From Flavobacteriales bacterium (GTDB lineage: Bacteria; Bacteroidota; Bacteroidia; Flavobacteriales; Flavobacteriaceae): a stretch of 12,121 nt of DNA. This document shows positions 8,401-12,121 of the stretch, in pieces (the stretch's first letter is position 1; the number at the start of each line of letters is the position of its first letter). The stretch covers positions 1 through 12,121 of the forward strand of contig JALVLX010000112.1 in assembly GCA_027032855.1 (NCBI GenBank). Reading direction: 5' to 3'. The notes under the pieces were generated by a model that saw only the letters and a program-made list of their open reading frames with translations, was not told where the DNA came from and did no database searches. The translations under genes and the position numbers were made by a program.

Positions 8401-8622
8401 AGTCAATTCCCATTGTCTTTCTAAATACGGACTTGGAGGTAAACCTAATGCTTTTCGTTCTGCTTTTGATAATATTTTGGTGTGCTTAAACGGCGATTTT
8501 TCTAAAAAAGCCGCATGTTTTTGTCTTAATCGCTCTGCCTCACTATGCTTATCACTTGTAGAACAAGAAGTTAGCATTAAGCCGGCAAAAACCGACAATA
8601 AAAAAAGTTTTCTTAATATCAT
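5467..8622 (-). CDS. T9SS-secreted Asp-box propeller protein with PA-domain insert and lipoprotein-like signal
   Basis: A 1051-residue exported protein of unknown function. The N-terminus is a signal sequence ending in a lipobox, LTSC, with Cys at residue 20. The body is a sialidase/VPS10-like beta-propeller marked by Asp-box repeats: STDGGYTW (206-213), STDNGATW (425-432), STNGGTSW (583-590), a degenerate copy near 631 and TNDGGATW (872-879). Between the first two, residues about 240-355 are a protease-associated (PA) domain with the pattern GC...ERGTCYFVDKVKNAQDAGAVGV and two cysteines, C277 and C298, likely to pair. The C-terminus (974-1051) is a type A T9SS sorting domain beginning VYPNPATDNI and ending in a short basic FVKK. 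No catalytic residues of a sialidase or protease are recognisable, so binding or scaffolding at the cell surface is as likely as hydrolysis. The gene has its own promoter (8652-8684) and terminator (5417-5446), so it is monocistronic. Confidence 0.88.
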   Translation of the reverse strand: MILRKLFLLSVFAGLMLTSCSTSDKHSEAERLRQKHAAFLEKSPFKHTKILSKAERKALGLPPSPYLERQWELTMNPEIGRPTPEKLLSLQKLIRENRDIYRSVPGLVSNPWIQRGPANVGGRTKAVMFDPNDPTHNRVFAGGVSGGLWINFNISSPGSSWYNVSLPHNLAVSSITYDPNNPQNMFVGTGESYSRGAVNGNGIWRSTDGGYTWEHVFGGQDGTAQFVSNATLTINSPTNLQGDYVAVKSAFGDTDFNSYSGNLVLVDDGSADPTLGCNTLTNAAAINGNIAVIERGTCYFVDKVKNAQDAGAVGVLMINNVGGDPIIMGGNDNTITIPAVMISKTDGEAILNALNNSTSIDATITNNNTSISVGYLVPGITHINDIVARDNNGTTEIYATAGDSPYGNASSYTVMGEGYQGLYKSTDNGATWQQVTLPTAPDGSTLTPFDLEIAADNKIWLTTTRNSINGGANGAIMSSDDGINFDVVKPMTSVGRMELAVSKTTPDKMYLLLQQYTNNGYNLTGIKTTDGFVSSLNVFNMPSDGDFFATDFTRGQAGYDLFIETDPNDDETLYVGGIDLFKSTNGGTSWAQISSYYGSTSTNIIHPDQHGIAFVDSQHILFGNDGGVAYSANGGNTIVHRNKNYNVTQFYHMAVAPTTAFTGDYFMAGAQDNGTQLFENAPQQVSNSVQAQGGDGAFCFFDQDGTDRYRISNYVYNGNIRLYNYDTQSWTTVNFETSPHGDFINQEALDSNLNILYSNYSYPDANGFYTYVIRRYSNLLGTISRTIIEDDMMHSFPTALKVSPFTTNSSKLFVGLQNGNLLKVENANTTPVFNDITGEDFVGSISDIEFGQSEDEIYVTIFNYGVTNIFYTNDGGATWENKEGDLPDMPVNCIMANPLNIDEVIIGTDLGIWATPNFSATSPNWYPTYNGMSDVKVTDIELRDDNKVFVATYGRGVFSGEFTATPNAVDNEQVINVNVYPNPATDNINVTLPDVLNTTAYVYDLNGKEVLQQAVSNTDRFKMDVSPLASGYYVVKLQTAKSRYTAIFVKK

Positions 8623-8651
8623 AATATGTTTTTTGTTTTTTTAATTGGAAA

Positions 8652-8684
8652 CAAATATAAAATAAAATGTGTAAAATCAAAAAA
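8652..8684 (-). promoter_or_regulatory. Bacteroidota-type promoter for the T9SS propeller gene
   Basis: On the - strand, TTTTTTG (8684-8678) is followed after 18 bases by TATATTTG (8659-8652), matching the -33 TTTG and -7 TAnnTTTG consensus with near-ideal spacing. The -7 element ends 29 bases before the ATG at 8622. This is the only promoter in the window with both elements well formed. Confidence 0.7.
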
Positions 8685-8690
8685 TATGAC

Positions 8691-8711
8691 TGCTTGTACC
8701 TGTAATAAGCA
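8691..8711 (-). terminator. Weak hairpin after the DUF4292 gene (possible terminator)
   Basis: TGCTT (8691-8695) and AAGCA (8707-8711) are inverted copies with an 11-base loop. On the - strand a T-rich stretch starts a few bases later. The stem is short and an overlapping alternative pairing exists (CTGTAA 8700-8705 with TTACAG 8718-8723). It may partly end the upstream three-gene transcript, but the evidence is thin. Confidence 0.25.
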
Positions 8712-8749
8712 ACAATTTTACAGCTATTTGATGTAGAAAACAATAATAA

Positions 8750-9493
8750 TTACAATTTTATCTTTTGATAACCTGAAGGTATTTTGAACGGAAAACGCAA
8801 GTTTTTGTCAACAATGACACTTTTGTAGTCTATTTTTAAGTGTTGTTTGCCGGTTTTTATCTCAAAACCGTTTGGAATATCTTGCGTACCGTTTTTTTGG
8901 TAGTTGTCGTAACGCAATAAAATATCACCTTGCGTAGAATCATAAAATGTTCCGGATAGCATTTTGTAAAAAGAAGTTAATTCCAACTTTTTGATTACCG
9001 GATTTTCCGGTATCAATTCATAACTGTCAGGTTTGACGTTAAACCTTGCTTTGTCAGCATCTGTTTTTACTATTAAATCACCCGTTAACAGATTTTGTAA
9101 ATTACTGAAACTGAACGACAAACCTAATTTTTGAGCCAACAAATCAAAATTGCCGTCGTAGTAAGTTTGCTCCAGTTTGTTGTAGTATTGTATTCTTCCG
9201 GGGGTGATATAAAACTTAACCATGGGAATACCCAAAAAATTCATACTCCCCCAAATAATACTGTCTTTAAGTATGCGTATTTTGCCACTACCTGAAAAAC
9301 TTTGCGCCTCATCTCTGTAAAACACACCTATTTTTGCTTCTAAGGTTTTCGCAGAAAAACGATGCTTGTCCACCTCGGACAAAAACTTACTTAAATGCAT
9401 TTTGCGAGTGTGGTTGTTAGTTGTTTTTTTGAAGGATTTACAACTTGACAAAAGCAACACAAAACCGGATAATATGAGAATGATTTTCTTCAA
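8750..9493 (-). CDS. DUF4292 family outer-membrane-directed lipoprotein
   Basis: A 247-residue lipoprotein. The signal MKKIILILSGFVLLL ends in a lipobox LSSC with Cys at residue 18, followed by a basic stretch (KSFKK) and no acidic surface-export signal, suggesting it faces the periplasm. The rest is rich in alternating beta strands (for example 52-58, 72-78 and 90-110), recalling the half-barrel fold of LolA/LolB-type lipid carriers; this resemblance is inference, and the family's role is not settled. The start codon is TTG at 9493-9491. The frame is open upstream only to a stop at 9518-9520 with no ATG, and the next methionine (residue 32) would remove the signal. The TTG overlaps the TGA of the preceding TPR gene as TTGA, so translation is probably coupled. 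It is the last gene of the nucleotidyltransferase-TPR-DUF4292 cluster. Confidence 0.85.
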   Translation of the reverse strand: MKKIILILSGFVLLLSSCKSFKKTTNNHTRKMHLSKFLSEVDKHRFSAKTLEAKIGVFYRDEAQSFSGSGKIRILKDSIIWGSMNFLGIPMVKFYITPGRIQYYNKLEQTYYDGNFDLLAQKLGLSFSFSNLQNLLTGDLIVKTDADKARFNVKPDSYELIPENPVIKKLELTSFYKMLSGTFYDSTQGDILLRYDNYQKNGTQDIPNGFEIKTGKQHLKIDYKSVIVDKNLRFPFKIPSGYQKIKL

Positions 9494-10260
9494 AGTTTTT
9501 GCAGTTTTTGACGGTATTTATCTACCTTTTTCTTTTGTTTTAAAGCCGTAAATATTTCAATATATTGTTGATAATAAGATTTTAACATTGATTTGTTGCC
9601 GGAAGTGAAATCTAAACCCATATCGAGGTAATCGCGGGCATCACTATATTTTTTCAGAGCGGTGTATGCCTTAGCCATATATAAGTATATACCGGCATCG
9701 TCAGGCGTTTTTTCCAATGCTTGTTCGCCTGCCTCAATCAGCTTTTTATATTGTTTTTGTTGCCAAAGCGTTTTTAATTTCCCTGATTCATTGACTTGCT
9801 TGACAACCGCCTTTGGTTTTGAACGGACATCTAATTGCATACGGCTTACCTGCCAATACAAATCGCGAATCAGATACTTATTTTTGGCTTTCGGTTCAAA
9901 ATCTTTAATCAATTTATAAAGCTCTTTACGGGGGGCTTGCTGTTTAATTTTTATTTCGATAAACAGTTTTTGATACCACTTGTTATCAGGATTGATTTTT
10001 TGTGCTTTGTCCAGATATAACAAACTGTTGTCGTAGTCTTTGAGGTCAAAATAGTTTTGAGCCATTTTAAAATATATGGCATCATTTTGTGAATCAATAG
10101 ACAAACACTGTTCAAACAAGTCGTTGGATTGTTCAAAGTTAGATTTAAGACGCTCGGTCATTGCATCATAGAAATATTCATCTAATGACGATTTGCCCTT
10201 TACGTCTTGAGCCATCAATTGTCCTAAGGACAACAAGTATATCAAAATTAAGTATCTCAT
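9490..10260 (-). CDS. Periplasmic TPR-repeat protein
   Basis: I place the start at the ATG at 10260, giving 256 residues. From there the protein begins with a clear Sec signal, MRYLILIYLLSLGQLMAQ, with probable cleavage around residue 17-18. The frame extends upstream to an ATG at 10341, but that would add 27 residues encoded by the 3' end of the nucleotidyltransferase gene and bury the signal. TPR-like helical pairs are visible at about 30-57, 61-93 (AIYFKMAQNYFDLKDYDNSL) and 195-228 (YLYMAKAYTALKKYSDARDY). The middle is lysine-rich and helical without a recognised domain. TPR proteins act as scaffolds; the partner here is unknown, but the tight coupling to DUF4292 downstream and the nucleotidyltransferase 19 bases upstream suggests an envelope role. 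It ends in TGA overlapping the next start. Confidence 0.82.
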   Translation of the reverse strand: MRYLILIYLLSLGQLMAQDVKGKSSLDEYFYDAMTERLKSNFEQSNDLFEQCLSIDSQNDAIYFKMAQNYFDLKDYDNSLLYLDKAQKINPDNKWYQKLFIEIKIKQQAPRKELYKLIKDFEPKAKNKYLIRDLYWQVSRMQLDVRSKPKAVVKQVNESGKLKTLWQQKQYKKLIEAGEQALEKTPDDAGIYLYMAKAYTALKKYSDARDYLDMGLDFTSGNKSMLKSYYQQYIEIFTALKQKKKVDKYRQKLQKL

Positions 10261-10279
10261 ACCTTGTAAACTGCAATAT

Positions 10280-11290
10280 TTATTCCAATGTTGAATAATC
10301 TCCCAGATTGATACTTTCAAAATTGCCGTCATATTTGACAAAACTGCCTATCATAGAGTCTTTAATATCGGCGTTTTTAATTGAAGTTTGGTTTTGAATC
10401 AGACTGTTTTCAACTCGGGAATTTTCTATTTTACTATCTTTACCTAATGACACAAAAGGCCCTACTGAACTGTTGATAATCTCCGCACCTTCGGCGATAT
10501 AACAAGGTTCAATTATCTCTGAATCAACGATTTTAGCTGTTTTTGAAATCAATTCTTTTCCTTCATCAAAATCGTATTTCAGTACTTTGGCATTAGTTTC
10601 AACCGCAACTTTCGGGTTACCGAAATCCATCCAGTCGGAAACGGTGCCGGGTTTAAAAATCAAAGCTTTTTGTTTCATATTTTCCAAAGCGGTGGTCAGT
10701 TGGTATTCACCGCTGACACGAATATCATGGTCAAACAAATATTGAATTTCATCTTTGAGTTGTTGGCCTTCTTTAAAATAATATATCCCGATAATAGCCA
10801 AGTCAGAGACAAATTCTTTGGGTTTTTCTACAAAACCTTCTATTTCATTTTTGTCATTGAGTTTGACCACCCCGAAAGATTCAGGATTCTCAACTTTTTT
10901 TACCCAGATAATACTGTCTGCTTTCTCATCTAACTCAAAAGAGCCTTTGAACAGCGTATCTGCATACGCCACCACAACCGGTCCGTCCAGCAAACTTTTG
11001 GCACTGAAAATAGCATGTGCCGTACCAAGCGCTTCTGTTTGGTAATCAATCTGTCCGGTGGCGCCAATCTCAGAAGCAATGTCAAGCAACTCTTTTTCAA
11101 CATCTTTGCCAAATGATTCTCTGATGATAAACGAAATTTTATCAATGGGCTGTTGCATAACATTTGCTATTTCTCTCACCAGCCGTTCGGCTATACTTTT
11201 GCCGGCTACCGGAATCAAAGGTTTCGGGGTTTGTAAGGTATGTGGTCTTAAGCGGGTACCGAGCCCTGCCATGGGAATGATGATGTTCAT
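10280..11290 (-). CDS. Sugar-1-phosphate nucleotidyltransferase (RmlA/GlmU-like) with C-terminal hexapeptide region
   Basis: A cytosolic enzyme of 336 residues that should join a sugar-1-phosphate to an NTP, releasing pyrophosphate, to make a nucleotide sugar. The N-terminal Rossmann-like domain carries the nucleotide loop GLGTRLRP (9-16), PKPL (22-25), QTEALGTAHA (84-93), the probable metal-binding Asp in AYADTLF (D111), VEKPKE (154-159), EYQLT (195-199) and DWMDFGNPK (219-227, probable second metal-binding Asp). Residues about 250-325 show the I/V-spaced hexapeptide pattern of a left-handed beta-helix, as in GlmU-like and archaeal bifunctional enzymes. No acetyltransferase residues can be assigned by eye, so the helix may serve oligomerisation or allostery. 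The sugar and nucleotide cannot be told from the sequence; glucose-1-phosphate or mannose-1-phosphate with a pyrimidine or guanine nucleotide are the usual options. It is the first gene of the three-gene cluster. Confidence 0.88.
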   Translation of the reverse strand: MNIIIPMAGLGTRLRPHTLQTPKPLIPVAGKSIAERLVREIANVMQQPIDKISFIIRESFGKDVEKELLDIASEIGATGQIDYQTEALGTAHAIFSAKSLLDGPVVVAYADTLFKGSFELDEKADSIIWVKKVENPESFGVVKLNDKNEIEGFVEKPKEFVSDLAIIGIYYFKEGQQLKDEIQYLFDHDIRVSGEYQLTTALENMKQKALIFKPGTVSDWMDFGNPKVAVETNAKVLKYDFDEGKELISKTAKIVDSEIIEPCYIAEGAEIINSSVGPFVSLGKDSKIENSRVENSLIQNQTSIKNADIKDSMIGSFVKYDGNFESINLGDYSTLE

Positions 11291-11300
11291 ACTAATTAGT

Positions 11301-11314
11301 TGAAAGTTGAAAGT
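11301..11314 (-). repeat. Two-unit heptanucleotide repeat in the nucleotidyltransferase leader
   Basis: TGAAAGT occurs twice in tandem on the + strand (11301-11307 and 11308-11314), which is ACTTTCA twice on the - strand. This is the same heptad as the four-copy block at 46-73. Here it lies between the -7 element and the start codon, inside the predicted 5' untranslated region. Confidence 0.6.
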
Positions 11315-11330
11315 TTTTTTGTTTTGATTG

Positions 11331-11338
11331 CAAAGTTA
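11331..11338 (-). promoter_or_regulatory. Bacteroidota -7 promoter element for the nucleotidyltransferase cluster
   Basis: On the - strand this reads TAACTTTG, an exact TAnnTTTG match, 40 bases before the ATG at 11290 and followed by CAATC exactly as at the ABC gene promoter. No clear -33 TTTG is found 18-20 bases upstream. A 17-base palindrome (11337-11353) occupies the spacer. Confidence 0.5.
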
Positions 11339-11353
11339 ATTAATTATTAATTA
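11337..11353. promoter_or_regulatory. Palindrome beside the nucleotidyltransferase -7 element
   Basis: TAATTAAT, a central T, then ATTAATTA: a perfect 17-base palindrome with 8-base arms. It overlaps the last two bases of the -7 element and fills the spacer. This is the position of an operator, but pure A/T palindromes also arise easily by chance in such AT-rich spacers. Confidence 0.3.
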
Positions 11354-11374
11354 CGAATGAATAATGGCAAATAA

Positions 11375-12121
11375 TTACTTTTTGCCTTTCTTATGTCGTT
11401 TGCGAGACTTCGGATAAGGTTGATAATCAACATCTTGATTAATCGTAAAATCTTTTATTAATTTGCCTTTTTGGTTGTAAAAATCAATTTTGATATGACG
11501 GTTTTTACCTTTGCCTACAATATTAAAAATCGCAAAATTGCGCTCCATTATCAAGGTATTGGATACACGCAAACGGTTAGGTTCGTTTTCGGCGTGGGTG
11601 TTGGGTCCCGATGTAAAAGGCGAAACGGTAACGTCCCAGATTTTCGGAAACTTATTGCCTTCATCTAACAAACTTATTTCTGTCATGTGGCGGTCGCCGG
11701 TCAGGAAAATGACGTTTTTGAGTTTTTCGCGATAGATAAAATTTATAATGTTAAGGCGTTCTTTGTCAAAACCGTGGTTGCTGTATGTTTCATAAGCACG
11801 TGCGGTATTTAAAAATTGTCCGCCCATGACAATAAATTTGAAACGGGCTTTACTGAATACCAAAGCTTTTTTGAGCCAGTCCAGTTGCGCTTTACCCAAG
11901 ATGGTTTTGGGGTCTTTGGTGGTCAAATTGTTAGGATCGCGGTAATAACGGTTGTCGAGCAAGAAAAATTCCGCATCGTTGTAGCTGAACTGATAGGTCG
12001 CGCTTTGCAAACCGCTGACTTGCTTAGGATTTGCCCAAAACAGGTTAAACACATCAATGGCGGTATCTTTGTTCCAAAAACTGCCGTCGCTGTCGTTGGG
12101 ACCGAAATCATGGTCGTCAAC
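11375..12121 (-). CDS. PhoD-like metallophosphatase, 5' end beyond the window
   Basis: The visible 248 residues are the C-terminal part of an alkaline phosphatase D-type phosphodiesterase/phosphatase; the frame is open to the window edge, so the gene is partial here. The first visible residues read VDDHDFGPNDSDG, the PhoD-family metal-binding DDHD motif. Further conserved pieces are LDNRYYRDP (55-63), LGKAQLDWL (75-83) and GDRHMTE (142-148), which carries another metal-ligand histidine. Such enzymes bind Fe/Ca and cleave phosphate mono- or diesters outside the cytoplasm. The N-terminus, with any signal peptide, is missing. The C-terminus ends in a lysine/arginine-rich tail (KSRKRHKKGKK) and carries no T9SS sorting domain. 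A GTG at 12052 could be read as a start but lies inside the conserved domain and is an internal valine. The stop is 84 bases before the nucleotidyltransferase start, which has its own promoter, so the two are probably separate units. Confidence 0.88.
   Translation of the reverse strand, partial: VDDHDFGPNDSDGSFWNKDTAIDVFNLFWANPKQVSGLQSATYQFSYNDAEFFLLDNRYYRDPNNLTTKDPKTILGKAQLDWLKKALVFSKARFKFIVMGGQFLNTARAYETYSNHGFDKERLNIINFIYREKLKNVIFLTGDRHMTEISLLDEGNKFPKIWDVTVSPFTSGPNTHAENEPNRLRVSNTLIMERNFAIFNIVGKGKNRHIKIDFYNQKGKLIKDFTINQDVDYQPYPKSRKRHKKGKK

Noticed and set aside
8135..8644. 169-residue + strand reading frame opposite the T9SS propeller gene
   Set aside because: It lies wholly antisense to the signal-peptide end of a well-supported gene, has no recognisable domain and shows no promoter of its own.
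10261..10341. N-terminal extension of the TPR protein to an ATG at 10341
   Set aside because: It would overlap the nucleotidyltransferase gene by about 60 bases and put 27 unrelated residues before a clear signal peptide starting at 10260.
12050..12052. GTG at 12052 as the start of the phosphatase
   Set aside because: The same frame continues upstream to the window edge and encodes the conserved DDHDFGPNDSDG motif, so the gene starts outside the window.
1..12121. CRISPR arrays, tRNA or rRNA genes, insertion sequences, defence or toxin-antitoxin genes
   Set aside because: No regularly spaced repeats, cloverleaf sequences, terminal inverted repeats or recognisable transposase, nuclease or toxin motifs were seen on either strand.

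Overview
The window looks like chromosomal DNA from a member of the Bacteroidota, most probably class Flavobacteriia. The base composition is AT-rich. Starts are preceded by A/T-rich leaders rather than clear Shine-Dalgarno sites. Promoters fit the Bacteroidota TTTG...TAnnTTTG pattern. One large secreted protein ends in a type IX secretion (T9SS) sorting domain. Two families typical of the phylum, DUF2723/GT117 and DUF4292, are present. I see no rRNA, tRNA, CRISPR array, insertion sequence or phage gene.

Layout. Positions 1-116 are a leader with a tandem heptanucleotide repeat and a promoter. Two genes follow on the + strand: an ABC transporter ATPase (117-812) and a 1018-residue multi-membrane-span DUF2723 protein (985-4041), a likely glycosyltransferase related to human TMEM260. 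A strong bidirectional terminator (4153-4181) separates them from a long run of - strand genes. In transcription order (right to left) these are: a PhoD-type metallophosphatase whose 5' end lies outside the window (11375-12121); a three-gene cluster of sugar-phosphate nucleotidyltransferase, TPR protein and DUF4292 lipoprotein (11290 to 8750); a 1051-residue Asp-box propeller protein with a PA-domain insert and a T9SS tail (8622-5467); and nrdB, the class Ia ribonucleotide reductase radical subunit (5334-4195). Every intergenic gap is shorter than 200 bases.

How the genes work together. Most products act at or beyond the cell envelope: a probable protein glycosyltransferase, a nucleotide-sugar enzyme, an outer-membrane-directed lipoprotein, a periplasmic TPR protein, a secreted phosphatase and a T9SS cargo. 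Only the nucleotidyltransferase-TPR-DUF4292 trio is physically coupled (19-base gap, then a 4-base stop/start overlap). The others have their own promoters or terminators and look like neighbours rather than one system. nrdB is a housekeeping gene without nrdA beside it.

I found no clear undescribed multi-gene system. The points most worth a second look are the lipobox plus T9SS tail on one protein, the TTG start inside a TTGA overlap, the heptad repeats beside two promoters sharing the same -7 core, and a TMEM260-like glycosyltransferase whose targets are unknown.
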